Shown: piece by piece, positions 1 to 7,405 of the stretch | Numbering within the stretch: position 1 is the stretch's first letter | Layout: each line of letters starts with the position of its first letter | Assembly (NCBI RefSeq): GCF_002161175.1 | Contig: NZ_NFMA01000003.1 | Span: forward strand, 1 to 47,769 | Reading direction: 5' to 3' | DNA from: Flavonifractor sp. An100 | GTDB taxonomy: Bacteria > Bacillota > Clostridia > Oscillospirales > Oscillospiraceae | Length of the DNA stretch: 47,769 nt | Notes under the pieces: model-generated | Told to the model about the DNA's origin: nothing | What the model saw: only the letters and a program-made list of their open reading frames with translations | Databases searched by the model: none | Position numbers and translations under genes: made by a program

Positions 1-4
1 CCCG

Positions 5-92
5 GTGCACCACGCCAGCGGCCGCCATGCACCATTTCGGCGGAATGGGTGCACCATTCCAGCGGTGGCTATGCACCATCATCTGCGGTCAA
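5..92. repeat. Four 22-bp imperfect tandem repeats, probable IS21-type element end
   Basis: The octamer RTGCACCA starts at 5, 27, 49 and 71, a strict 22-bp period, each copy followed by a GCGG-type block (first base alternates G/A). Arrays of TGCACCA-containing repeats are known at the ends of IS21-family elements in Clostridia, so the window probably opens at one end of such an element, with its transposase genes (istA/istB) to the left of position 1. Family assignment is from memory of IS21 ends and is inference; the periodicity is directly visible. Confidence 0.5.
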
Positions 93-404
93 GTTGCACT
101 TTTTGAGCGGCGTACGCATCTCGTTGGAGCAGCATGTGCGCGGGGCCTGGGAGGACGATGAGTGAAAGATCCAGGAAAAGAAGATTGCTATGGGCCACAA
201 GCCGGATGACCATGAGGATGAGCAGACTATGGACGGCATGACCATGAGCGGATGGTGAGTAAAAATAGCACAGTGTTAACAATGATAAGCGCCGCGCAGA
301 AATAGGCCGGAGAAATTGATAACAATCTGATAATTGTGGTCAAAAGCCCTGGCTATTCTCTCCGTTCTTCGGTATTGTGTGTTGCTGCAAAGGAGGTGGC
401 ACAC
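93..404. other. Intergenic remnant with degenerate coding tails
   Basis: No convincing gene. On the plus strand there are short open stretches separated by stops (for example one ending at the TGA near 162 and one ending near 258 whose last residues are TMSGW). These look like the decayed C-terminal tail of an element-borne protein, which I cannot identify. A good ribosome binding site (AAGGAGG, 389-395) precedes the next gene. Confidence 0.3.
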
Positions 405-710
405 ATGAACGACTACATGAGAGCCCTGCACCAGCGGTTCTACCGGGAGCCGGACTTCCGTGAGTTGGAAGAAGATATTGAGAGCACCAGGCAGGAGGTG
501 CGGGACTGCCTGGACAAGCTGCAGCGGCGCAGGCTCATGCACCTGGTGGACACGCAAAATCTGCTGCGGGAGGAAACCTCCCTGGCCAGCTTCACGGCCG
601 GATTCAAACTGGCCTGGGGACTGAGCAAGGAACTGGAGGAGGATGGCCTCTACTCCTTCGATGAGGAGGAAACAAAGCGTGTCTGCCACAGGATAGAACA
701 GGAGGATTGA
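405..710 (+). CDS. Small DUF6809-like protein of mobile elements (101 aa)
   Basis: Charged, mostly helical 101-residue protein beginning MNDYMRALHQRFY. Proteins of this size and composition, with a central helix rich in Glu/Arg (about residues 12-45) and the pattern LASFTAGFKLAWGL near residue 65, are common in Oscillospirales integrative elements and are called DUF6809 in databases; no function is known. The start at 405 is chosen over upstream in-frame codons because AAGGAGG lies 9 bases before it. It is followed 5 nt later by a zinc-ribbon gene whose ribosome binding site overlaps its last codons, so the two are probably co-transcribed and belong to the same element as the recombinases that follow. 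Confidence 0.6.
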   Translation: MNDYMRALHQRFYREPDFRELEEDIESTRQEVRDCLDKLQRRRLMHLVDTQNLLREETSLASFTAGFKLAWGLSKELEEDGLYSFDEEETKRVCHRIEQED

Positions 711-715
711 ATAAG

Positions 716-919
716 ATGATAAATCGACTTCCGGTCCAGCGGTGCCAGTACTGTGGATGCGAGGACATTGGCCTTGGCTGGCAGCATGGCGAGGCGCTGG
801 TCACTTTCAAAAAGCATGGCCTGCTTGGCAACCGGCTACGGTATCTGATCTGCCGACGCTGCGGCGCTGTTCTGTACCAGTGCGTGGCTGAGCCTCACAA
901 GTTTCCACCTGTGGGGTAA
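716..919 (+). CDS. Small zinc-ribbon protein (67 aa)
   Basis: 67-residue protein with two CxxC pairs (CQYC and CGCE near residues 10-14; CRRC near residue 48), the spacing of a treble-clef or zinc-ribbon fold that would bind one Zn2+. There is no other domain. It may be a nucleic-acid-binding accessory protein of the mobile element; the function is unknown. ATG 716 is preferred because GGAGGA (701-706) is 9 nt upstream; a TTG at 707 would abut the Shine-Dalgarno sequence. It lies 5 nt after the previous gene and 53 nt before the first recombinase, consistent with one transcript. Confidence 0.55.
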   Translation: MINRLPVQRCQYCGCEDIGLGWQHGEALVTFKKHGLLGNRLRYLICRRCGAVLYQCVAEPHKFPPVG

Positions 920-972
920 GAACGCAAAAGTTGCGCCGCAAAACAAAAATAAGGCCTTGGGGGTGAAATGGC

Positions 973-2166
973 ATGGCAAAAAGACGACCGTCAGGTGACG
1001 GTATGGTCCGCAAGCGGGAAGATGGGCGCTGGGAAGGGCGCATCGTGGTGGGCCACAAAGAAAACGGCGATCCCATCTTCCGTTACATCTACGCAGATAC
1101 CCAAAAGGAACTGACAGCCAAACTCCGGCAGAGCATCGAGGCGTATCAGGGAGTCGAGCTGACTGAGGAGAGCCGGATGACACTGGGCCAATGGCTGGAT
1201 CAGTGGCTGGAGAACATGACTGGAACGATACGCCCCGTCACCATGAAAAGATATGAGGGAACTGTAGCCAGACATATCAAACCATACCTGGGAGAGAAAA
1301 TTATCTCCCAGGTCACAGGGAAAGACATTCAAAAGTTGTATGATACACTGGCGCATCACGGAAACCGAAACACAGGAGAGGGGCTGGCCAGCGGAACAAT
1401 CCGAGGTATTCACGCAATGTTTCATGAGGCGATGGGCGCCGCGCAGCAGGCTGGCCTCATTCCACGAAATCCTACAGAGGATATCGACGCACCTAAATTC
1501 AGCTACAAAGGCAAAAAAGTGCTAACGGATGAACAACTGGAAAAATTCATGGAAACCATTCAGAGGGATAGTGTCTGGTGTGACTTCTTCTACACAGAAG
1601 TGACCACCGGACTGCGCCGGGGTGAGATCTGCGGGCTGAAGTGGGAGGATTTTGACGAGGCCCACAGTACATTGAAAGTTCGCCGCACAATCCATGAGGA
1701 AAAGGGAGGCAAGCTGACCGCCTGGGATACTAAGACTGCTGCGGGAACCCGTACCATCCATCTGTCACCCAGTACCGCAGCTCTACTTCGGGAGAGAAAG
1801 AAGACGGCACTGACGGAATGGATCTTTCCGCATCCATGGAAGCCGGAGCAGCCAACCCGCCCGAGTGCCGCCTATGAACGGATGAAGGTCCTGCTGAAAG
1901 AGGCAGGACTTCCTGATCTTCGCTTTCATGATCTCCGGCACACCTTTGCCACCCATGCTCTGACATCAGGCGTGGATGTCAAAACTCTGTCCGGCATCCT
2001 GGGACACACACGGGCCGCGTTCACACTGGACACCTATACTCACACCACAGGCGATATGCAAAAACGGGCAGCTGAGATCATAGAAGAATTTCTCATTGAC
2101 ATCTTCGGAGAGGAGTTGAAGCCATGGCAAGAAAGCGGAAAAATGGCGAAGGCACTGTCCGGCTGA
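973..2166 (+). CDS. Tyrosine recombinase / integrase 1 (397 aa)
   Basis: Phage/ICE-type tyrosine recombinase. It has an N-terminal arm-binding region with a DGRWEGRI motif (about 1-60), a SAM-like core-binding domain (about 65-165) and a catalytic domain (about 185-385). Catalytic residues are visible: Arg in TGLRRGE (about 214), HDLRHTF (about 319-325), LGH (about 344) and the nucleophile Tyr in LDTYTH. Length is typical of Tn916-like or ICE integrases. The gene overlaps the next integrase by 43 nt in a different frame, suggesting translational coupling. No excisionase is seen next to it. The target site cannot be deduced from this window. Confidence 0.9.
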   Translation: MAKRRPSGDGMVRKREDGRWEGRIVVGHKENGDPIFRYIYADTQKELTAKLRQSIEAYQGVELTEESRMTLGQWLDQWLENMTGTIRPVTMKRYEGTVARHIKPYLGEKIISQVTGKDIQKLYDTLAHHGNRNTGEGLASGTIRGIHAMFHEAMGAAQQAGLIPRNPTEDIDAPKFSYKGKKVLTDEQLEKFMETIQRDSVWCDFFYTEVTTGLRRGEICGLKWEDFDEAHSTLKVRRTIHEEKGGKLTAWDTKTAAGTRTIHLSPSTAALLRERKKTALTEWIFPHPWKPEQPTRPSAAYERMKVLLKEAGLPDLRFHDLRHTFATHALTSGVDVKTLSGILGHTRAAFTLDTYTHTTGDMQKRAAEIIEEFLIDIFGEELKPWQESGKMAKALSG

Positions 2167-3350
2167 GAAAGGATGGCCGCTGGGAAGGACGGATCGTCAT
2201 TGGGTATGATGAGAATGGTCTTCCCAAGACGAAGAATGTGCTGGCCAAGACCAAAGGCGAATGTATAGAAAAACTAAAGGCGCTGAAGAACTCTATCACA
2301 CCGGATACACCCATAAAACTCAAGGCAGATATGCCATTTGGGGAGTGGTTGGACTATTGGTATGAAACCTACTGTAAGCCCAATGCCCGGCCCGCTACTC
2401 AGAGGACCTACGAAGGGTATATCCGTTTATACCTTCACCCCAGACTGGGAAGCATCCCGCTGAACAAAGTGACCACCAGTGATATCCAACAGATGTGTAC
2501 CTGGATGATGACAGAGGCCCGTGTGGATCAGAAAAACGGAGATAGCGGACTCTCGGACAGTCAGGTGATAAACTGCTATAGTCTATGTGATCGGGTATTG
2601 GAAAAAGCGATGGCAGAAAAGTTGATTGTCCGCAACCCGGCAAAGGGCTGCAAACTGCCTCCAAACAGGCCAAATGAGATGAAGGTTCTCTCCCGAGAGG
2701 ATATGCAGAAGGTGCTGATCCAGGCCAAGGAAGAGAATTACTACGAACTTTTCCTTCTGGAATTTGCCACTGGTCTGCGACTGGGAGAACTGATGGCTCT
2801 CCAGTGGGATGATGTGAATCTGGTTACCGGGGAATTGAGGATTAACAAACAGGTAAACCTCGTTGGTTCGAAATTGGTAATCAGTGAGCCGAAAACCAAG
2901 GCGGCTGTCCGCACTCTGATCCTGCCCCCATCTGTCAGGAAGGTACTGGCGGAATACAAGACCAGAGTGAACTCACGATGGTTATTCCCCTCGCCCAAGA
3001 AAGACGATCTGCCGATTATCCCCTCAGCAGTCAGCCGACGGCTTCACACACTGCTGGAGCATGCGGGATGTGAGCAAGTGCGCTTTCATGATCTTAGGCA
3101 TACTTTCGCAACCAATGCCCTGGCCCATGGAATGGACATCAAGACGCTGTCCACCATCCTGGGCCATGTATCCAGCGCAACCACCCTAAACACCTACTCC
3201 CATGTCACCGACGAGATGCGCCAAAGGGCAGCGGTGAAGATCGACCAGGGCATCGCAAAGGCGGAGGTACAGGACACAGCCATTGCCCAGCCAGAACGGA
3301 CTATGACTACCTTCCAGGCCAGAAAACGCTGGAGCCGAGAGGCCAGCTGA
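2124..3350 (+). CDS. Tyrosine recombinase / integrase 2 (408 aa)
   Basis: Second tyrosine recombinase of the same architecture as its neighbour: N-terminal KDGRWEGRIV arm domain, SAM-like domain, and catalytic domain with Arg in TGLRLGE, HDLRHTF, LGH and the nucleophile Tyr in LNTYSH. It is clearly related to integrase 1 (shared motifs in the same order) but diverged, so the pair arose by an old duplication or serial acquisition. The start at 2124 lies inside the end of integrase 1, preceded by a purine-rich GGAGAGGAG at about 2107-2115. Two recombinases made from overlapping frames could act on the same element as a pair. A strong terminator follows 12 nt after the stop. Confidence 0.9.
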   Translation: MARKRKNGEGTVRLRKDGRWEGRIVIGYDENGLPKTKNVLAKTKGECIEKLKALKNSITPDTPIKLKADMPFGEWLDYWYETYCKPNARPATQRTYEGYIRLYLHPRLGSIPLNKVTTSDIQQMCTWMMTEARVDQKNGDSGLSDSQVINCYSLCDRVLEKAMAEKLIVRNPAKGCKLPPNRPNEMKVLSREDMQKVLIQAKEENYYELFLLEFATGLRLGELMALQWDDVNLVTGELRINKQVNLVGSKLVISEPKTKAAVRTLILPPSVRKVLAEYKTRVNSRWLFPSPKKDDLPIIPSAVSRRLHTLLEHAGCEQVRFHDLRHTFATNALAHGMDIKTLSTILGHVSSATTLNTYSHVTDEMRQRAAVKIDQGIAKAEVQDTAIAQPERTMTTFQARKRWSREAS

Positions 3351-3361
3351 GGCAAAACGAC

Positions 3362-3400
3362 CGGCCCACCAGGGAATGCCATCCCTGGTGGGCCGATTTT
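3362..3400 (+). terminator. Rho-independent terminator of the integrase pair
   Basis: Perfect 14-bp stem (3362-3375 with 3382-3395), loop ATGCCA, then ATTTTCG. It lies just downstream of integrase 2. Confidence 0.85.
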
Positions 3401-3514
3401 CGTTGTCTGTGGGCAAACATGTGGTCAAGCAGGGACCAGGATGAGCCTGCAATATGGATGTAGGACGAAAACGCCGCTGTTTGCGGGATATTTGGCCACT
3501 TTCAAGGGGGATTA

Positions 3515-3670
3515 GTGGGTAAAGTTGTAGCGACTGTTGGTTGGACTGGGAGAAACAAAGAGAAGTTTGGTTTTGTAAACTTTAATCTAGTAAATACCAA
3601 CTACCGAACAGCAAGGATATTTGGCATTAACAACCGAGATTTGTTTGATGATTCAAATGAACTGACGTAG
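3515..3670 (+). CDS. Possible 51-aa ORF or gene remnant (GTG start), unknown
   Basis: Open frame of 51 codons with GTG start and an AAGGGGG sequence (3504-3510) 4 nt upstream. The peptide begins VGKVVATVGWTGR and ends DDSNELT; the composition looks protein-like, with alternating hydrophobic beta-strand character, and may be the C-terminal relic of a larger protein. I do not recognise it. It marks the start of a clearly AT-rich patch that extends to about 4400, unlike the GC-rich genes either side. The rest of the 3400-3744 interval holds nothing I can identify. Confidence 0.3.
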   Translation: MGKVVATVGWTGRNKEKFGFVNFNLVNTNYRTARIFGINNRDLFDDSNELT

Positions 3671-3744
3671 TACGGATAAGAAAAATTAGTGCAGCTAATT
3701 AAAGCTTTATATGCACCTACAGAAAACATTTGGAGGGAATAACT

Positions 3745-3930
3745 ATGAAAACAGACGCTTCTACTATCAAAGAAATTGAAAGACTTCTTCAGTCATATGA
3801 GCGCGAAGTAATGTTAGCCCAAGATCATGGTTATCTACAGCCCAATACCACTCGTACATATCTACTCCACTCTCGTAACTTTGTAAAGTGGTGTAAAGAT
3901 GAATTTGAACCAGGTGGAAGAAACAAGTAA
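3745..3930 (+). CDS. Small protein with recombinase SAM-like motif (61 aa)
   Basis: 61-residue protein; ATG 3745 has GGAGGG 8 nt upstream. Residues about 30-55 (TTRTYLLHSRNFVKWC) resemble the first helices of the core-binding SAM-like domain of tyrosine recombinases, where a similar NTxxTYxxxLxxFxxW pattern occurs. There is no catalytic domain, so it is either a remnant or a stand-alone helical protein. AT-rich codon use matches its neighbours in the patch rather than the chromosome. Function unknown. Confidence 0.5.
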   Translation: MKTDASTIKEIERLLQSYEREVMLAQDHGYLQPNTTRTYLLHSRNFVKWCKDEFEPGGRNK

Positions 3931-4093
3931 GAGCAGACTTATATTGATTTGCTTTTTAAATACAAATACACTAATATGCTTACTTATTAATGTCCATCAA
4001 TTTTGAAATAGATTATATATTCTGGGAAAAATTACAATACATACGATAAATAAAAATAACAAATTTATTAGTTTAAATGTAAAGGAGATACAC

Positions 4094-4387
4094 ATGAATA
4101 CTCGAGATTGTGTTACAACAGTTTACAATGAACGAAGTAATTTTATTATTATTGGATTAACAGGAAGGACAGGTTCTGGGTGTAGCGAAGCTGCCTCCAT
4201 ATTAGAAACTGCAAATTTTGAAGATTTAAATCTTAAGGTACCCAAAAATCAGGATTTTCACTCGAAAGATGAACGAAAATACAAAATAATATATGACTAT
4301 GCTAAAAGTAACTGGGAGCCATTTTATGTTTTGAGAATGTCAGATATTATTTTCTCATTTCTTTTAGGTTTCTTTACAAAGGCATAA
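4094..4387 (+). CDS. Truncated P-loop protein, possibly the N-terminus of an anti-phage deaminase-type NTPase
   Basis: 97 residues with AAGGAGA 5 nt before the ATG. Residues about 18-31 contain a P-loop-like GLTGRTGSGCSEAA after an N-terminal beta strand (FIIIGLTG), and SDIIFSFLL near residue 83 would follow the next strand. Glycine-loop plus SD motifs like these occur in the N-terminal kinase-like domain of dCTP/dCMP-deaminase defence proteins (AvcD/DCD type), which are normally about 500 aa with a C-terminal zinc deaminase domain. That domain is absent: the frame stops at 4387 where base composition changes. I see a truncated NTPase; the deaminase link is inference. Confidence 0.5.
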   Translation: MNTRDCVTTVYNERSNFIIIGLTGRTGSGCSEAASILETANFEDLNLKVPKNQDFHSKDERKYKIIYDYAKSNWEPFYVLRMSDIIFSFLLGFFTKA

Positions 4388-4424
4388 TCATAAATCACAA
4401 CAAAAAACCGAGCCAACCTACACT

Positions 4425-4463
4425 AAAACGTCGCTTTTTCAAGAAAAAGGCGGCGTTTTTTTC
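4425..4463 (+). terminator. Probable terminator before the mgtA fragment
   Basis: Imperfect stem (AACGTCGCTTTTTC pairing with AAAAAGGCGGCGTT, one bulge and one wobble), loop about AAG, followed by T7. A second GGCC-containing hairpin with T6 lies at about 4530-4557. Confidence 0.55.
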
Positions 4464-4579
4464 ATGGCCCGGTTTAGGAAAGGAGTGGTGCTGACTTAAT
4501 ACTAAAACGAAAGGGGGAATTTTTTTAGCTGGCCGGGCCGGGAGGTCTGGCCTTTTTTCATCTCAAGAAAAAGGAGGTT

Positions 4580-5396
4580 ATGATCGTGACCACTTGCCTG
4601 GCCAAGGGTGCGGTGTCCATGAGCAAAAAAAAGACCATTGTCAAGAACCTCAATTCCATTCAGAACTTTGGGGGCCATCGACATCCTATGCACCGACAAA
4701 ACCGGAACTCTGACCCAGGACCAGGTGGTATTGGAGTACCATCTCAATGTAAATGGTGAGGACGACAACCGGGTACTGCGCCACGCCTATCTGAACAGCT
4801 ATTTTCAAACCGGCTACAAAAATCTCATGGACTTGGCCATCATCCGCAAAACGGAAGAAGCCGAGGAGGAGGATCCCCGGCTGGTAGATCTGTCGGAACA
4901 CTACGTAAAGGTGGATGAGATTCCATTTGACTTCTCCCGCCGGCGGCTGAGCACCGTGGTGCAGGACACAGCTGGAAAAACCCAGATGGTGACCAAAGGA
5001 GCGGTGGAGGAAATGCTCTCGATCTGCTCTTTTGCCGAGTGTGATGGCGGCGTTCAGCCTCTTACTGGCAATGTGCGCCAACGAATCCTTCAGACCGTGG
5101 ACAGTCTCAATGACAAAGGCTTCCGCGTGTTGGTCATTGCCCAGAAGAGCAGCCCCTCCCCCGTGGGGGCCTTTGGAGTAAAGGATGAGTGCGACATGGT
5201 GCTCATTGGCTATCTGGCCTTCCTGGACCCGCCTAAGGAGTCCACCGCGGACGCCATCCGGGCCCTCAAGCGCCATGGTGTGACCACCAAAATCCTCACT
5301 GGCGACAATGACAAGGTGACCCGAACCATCTGCAAACAGGTGGGGTTGAAGGTGCGTACGGTGAATTACTTTAATGTTGGGAGGAATGATCTATGA
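4580..5396 (+). pseudogene. mgtA: MgtA-type Mg2+ P-type ATPase fragment (soluble domains only, frameshifted)
   Basis: The encoded sequence matches the cytosolic core of magnesium-importing P3B ATPases: [11 protein letters not shown] then, after a frameshift, the phosphorylation motif DKTGT (Asp acceptor), the nucleotide-binding domain with MVTKGA, and the hinge motif LTGDN. Three defects are visible. The N-terminal four membrane helices are missing; an extra G in the run 4670-4674 shifts frame between QNFG and AIDILC; and the frame stops soon after KQVGLKV, so the C-terminal six helices are missing. A ribosome binding site (AAGGAGG, 4571-4577) sits almost at the start of the fragment. It cannot transport Mg2+. 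Its stop overlaps the ATG of the next small gene (ATGA). Confidence 0.8.
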
Positions 5397-5560
5397 TCTG
5401 GTCTGAACTGTGGATGTTTCTGTTTGGGTGCACTTCCCTTTGCGGAATCGACATGGGCTTCTGGGTCGCCATGTCCGCGGTTTTGCTCATTGTAATTTTG
5501 ATGAATGCTGTGTTTTGGGGGATGAAGCCCCGACAGAGGCCGGAAGAAACTGAACTGTGA
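5393..5560 (+). CDS. 55-aa single-span membrane peptide next to the mgtA fragment
   Basis: 55 codons. The start ATG 5393 has GGGAGGA (5380-5386) 6 nt upstream and overlaps the stop of the ATPase fragment (ATGA). Residues about 22-43 form one strongly hydrophobic helix (FWVAMSAVLLIVILMNAVFW) followed by a charged tail (KPRQRPEETEL), so N-out/C-in insertion is likely. Small membrane peptides linked to Mg2+ ATPases are known regulators in enterobacteria (MgtR/MgtS type), but I see no sequence similarity that would justify the name; the link is positional only. Confidence 0.6.
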   Translation: MIWSELWMFLFGCTSLCGIDMGFWVAMSAVLLIVILMNAVFWGMKPRQRPEETEL

Positions 5561-5656
5561 GGGTTGCCTGGCCGCAGCAGCAGACGTCTGGCTGGCGTTA
5601 TGTGCCGCTCTTTGCTCAAAGCTGCCGCGCTTGCAACGTATCTATTCCCAAAGATT

Positions 5657-5702
5657 AAGCTGCCTGTCTACCTCGCAAGCGAGGTAGACAGGCAGCTTTT
5701 TA
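5657..5702 (+). terminator. Strong Rho-independent terminator
   Basis: Perfect 19-bp stem (5657-5675 with 5680-5698), loop CAAG, followed by T-rich sequence. It ends the plus-strand mgtA-fragment/55-aa unit and, being symmetric with an A-rich left flank, may also stop the minus-strand unit ending at 5769. Confidence 0.9.
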
Positions 5703-5768
5703 CACATGCATTACAGGGAAAACCCGTTTTATCACTCATATTTGCCTCGTTGTTTCAAGAAAAATCCT

Positions 5769-5948
5769 TCAGTGGCCTTTCTCATCCTCCTCCGGAGGAA
5801 GGAGATGCCAGGTGGAAGGCTCCCGATGAGGAAAAATCAGGTTCCGAATTTTATTCAATATGGATTCCACAAAATGAAACCACAGATTTCCTACAGCCAC
5901 CACAATGATCATCAGGATTAGGATGGCTCCAGCCTCTCGTAACAGCAT
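5769..5948 (-). CDS. 59-aa membrane peptide, downstream partner of the 161-aa gene
   Basis: 59 codons starting ATG 8 nt after the stop of the 161-aa gene on the same strand. Residues about 7-28 are a single hydrophobic helix (AILILMIIVVAVGNLW), then an amphipathic stretch and an acidic C-terminus (PPEEDEKGH). No strong Shine-Dalgarno sequence is seen, so translation may be coupled to the upstream gene. I do not recognise the family. Protein-like composition, one clear membrane span and tight spacing support it as a real gene rather than chance. Confidence 0.55.
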   Translation of the reverse strand: MLLREAGAILILMIIVVAVGNLWFHFVESILNKIRNLIFPHREPSTWHLLPPEEDEKGH

Positions 5949-5956
5949 ACCCTAGC

Positions 5957-6442
5957 TCACTTTGTGGCAAACTTATTCAGGAAGAACTGCGTAAATGCCG
6001 CCAGCTCCTCCTCCTGTGAAACATAGACGTACAGCTTCTCATCATCCAGCCAATCATAGGCATTGATCCCGATATAGCCCTTCTTATCCGGATAAATGAT
6101 AAACGCATCTGTGGGATATTTATTCCGGTATGCCTTTAAAATCTCAGAGCGGCGGTAATAGGTGGGGTCCCCACAGCCGGAGAGGTCGGGAACCGTGGGA
6201 ACTACCACGACTGTCAGGCTCGCCTCATTCCATCCCACAATTAAATTTCCAATCTTGGTCTTGCTGCCGTGAACAAACCCATAATTAAAGCGGGCTACGT
6301 CCTCTGTGTATCCGAAGATCAGGCGGTAATCATCTCCGTTTTCCACCACCTGGTTGAACAATGCCCGCATTTTCTTGGCATTTGCATCGCTCTTCTCCAT
6401 GTCGACCTCCGGTCCCTTCAATAGCTTACTGAAAAAACCCAT
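5957..6442 (-). CDS. Conserved hypothetical protein (161 aa)
   Basis: 161-residue soluble protein starting MGFFSKLLKGPE, with TAGGAGGC 7 nt before the ATG. It has an alternating alpha/beta pattern, with beta strands such as LTVVVVPTV near residue 77 and AFIIYPD near 113, and no catalytic motif I can name. No membrane span or signal peptide. It is followed after 8 nt by a 59-aa membrane peptide, suggesting a two-gene unit that might sit at the membrane. Function unknown. Confidence 0.7.
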   Translation of the reverse strand: MGFFSKLLKGPEVDMEKSDANAKKMRALFNQVVENGDDYRLIFGYTEDVARFNYGFVHGSKTKIGNLIVGWNEASLTVVVVPTVPDLSGCGDPTYYRRSEILKAYRNKYPTDAFIIYPDKKGYIGINAYDWLDDEKLYVYVSQEEELAAFTQFFLNKFATK

Positions 6443-6567
6443 ACATGTGCCTCCTATATTAGAACATTTATTTGCAAACCAACGAACATGTGGTATTGCT
6501 ATCCTGCTCGGTTGGTCTGTCTTAAATAAAAACTTAATTTGATATTTGTTTTTATTTTGGCGAGAAA

Positions 6568-6605
6568 GAAATCCGCCCAGGGGAAATCCCTTTTTGACGG
6601 ATTTC
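6568..6605 (-). terminator. Terminator of the TetR-type gene
   Basis: 8-bp outer stem GAAATCCG/CGGATTTC (6568-6575 with 6598-6605) enclosing an inner AGGG/CCCT pairing. On the minus strand it is followed by a T-rich run. It lies 18 nt past the regulator's stop codon. Confidence 0.6.
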
Positions 6606-6622
6606 TGGTTTCAATTTTCACT

Positions 6623-7243
6623 TCAATCTGCAGGTCGGCCTTTGAGCTCAGCCAGACAGTCCACAATCGCATTGATCTGAAATTCCACAGTGGCGTCAGC
6701 TGCCTCAGGGACAAACATGGGTAGGACCTCCGGAATCGCCCGGCGGATCACCATGGCAGTTAGGCTCAAATTGATAAACAGTTCGATACATTTGCGGTTG
6801 GCTCGAATACCAAAGCACTCCAGCAGCTCTCCAAACAACTTAGCCTGCTTTTCCCGAAACACCTGGTAGCTCTCCTTTGACAGCCGGTGAACCAATCGCT
6901 GCTGCTCTGGGATTGTCAGCACCACGATTCCATTCCGCTCTCCGTAGCAGCAGTCATACAAAAACTGCCTTACCCCTTCCCGCCAGCTTAAGTTCGGATC
7001 GTCCATTTTCTTTTTTGCGTGGGCCAGAATTTGGGGCTGCTGTAAATACAGCATCTCTACGATCAAATCCTCCTTGGTGGGAAAGAAGGAATAAAAAAAG
7101 GTACGTGAAATACCCACCCTCTGATAGATCTGCTCCACAGTGGTATGCTGGATTCCCTGCTTTTTCACCAGCTCCAGACCCTCAACCACCAACGCCTCTC
7201 GAATCCGCTGGCGCTCCTCTTCCGAATAAGCAACCTTTGGCAT
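6623..7243 (-). CDS. TetR/AcrR-family transcriptional regulator (206 aa)
   Basis: N-terminal TetR helix-turn-helix (about residues 15-55: VKKQGIQHTTVEQIYQRVG then SRTFFYSFFPTKEDL) and an all-helical ligand domain (about 60-206) of unknown specificity. Length is typical. I use ATG 7243 because a G-rich Shine-Dalgarno-like run lies just upstream; ATG 7255 (four residues longer) has no ribosome binding site. A sigma-A promoter (7282-7310) and a 12-bp palindrome lie in front of it, so autoregulation is likely. Its target may also be the divergent ATPase gene at 7514. Confidence 0.85.
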   Translation of the reverse strand: MPKVAYSEEERQRIREALVVEGLELVKKQGIQHTTVEQIYQRVGISRTFFYSFFPTKEDLIVEMLYLQQPQILAHAKKKMDDPNLSWREGVRQFLYDCCYGERNGIVVLTIPEQQRLVHRLSKESYQVFREKQAKLFGELLECFGIRANRKCIELFINLSLTAMVIRRAIPEVLPMFVPEAADATVEFQINAIVDCLAELKGRPAD

Positions 7244-7255
7244 ACCGTCCCCCAT

Positions 7256-7267
7256 AAAGATATCTTT
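7256..7267. promoter_or_regulatory. Candidate TetR operator palindrome
   Basis: Perfect 12-bp palindrome AAAGATATCTTT in the leader of the TetR gene. A degenerate copy (AAAGATAATTTT on the minus strand) follows within 15 bp, covering the region between -10 and start codon. Confidence 0.45.
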
Positions 7268-7281
7268 TTAAAATTATCTTT

Positions 7282-7310
7282 ATTTTACCACAGCAAAGGC
7301 GGCTGTACAA
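7282..7310 (-). promoter_or_regulatory. Sigma-A promoter of the TetR gene
   Basis: Minus strand: -35 TTGTAC (7310-7305), 17-nt spacer, -10 TAAAAT (7287-7282). Confidence 0.65.
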
Positions 7311-7405
7311 GAGCAATTTGTCCTTATTCACAGCCATCCAAACAGCCCCAGCTGTTCCTCCAAGGCGACTGGGCCGCTCCCACCGATTTAAGAGACAAAT
7401 TTTCT

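Noticed and set aside
5..92. CRISPR array
   Set aside because: The 22-bp units are contiguous with no unique spacers of typical length, and there are no cas genes.
4668..4676. Programmed frameshift in the mgtA fragment
   Set aside because: There is a G5 run but no supporting stem or Shine-Dalgarno stimulator, and the protein lacks all membrane parts, so decay or a sequencing error is simpler.
5564..5921. Plus-strand open frames across 5564-5921
   Set aside because: They run through a strong terminator hairpin, and the minus strand here has a better gene candidate (5769-5948).
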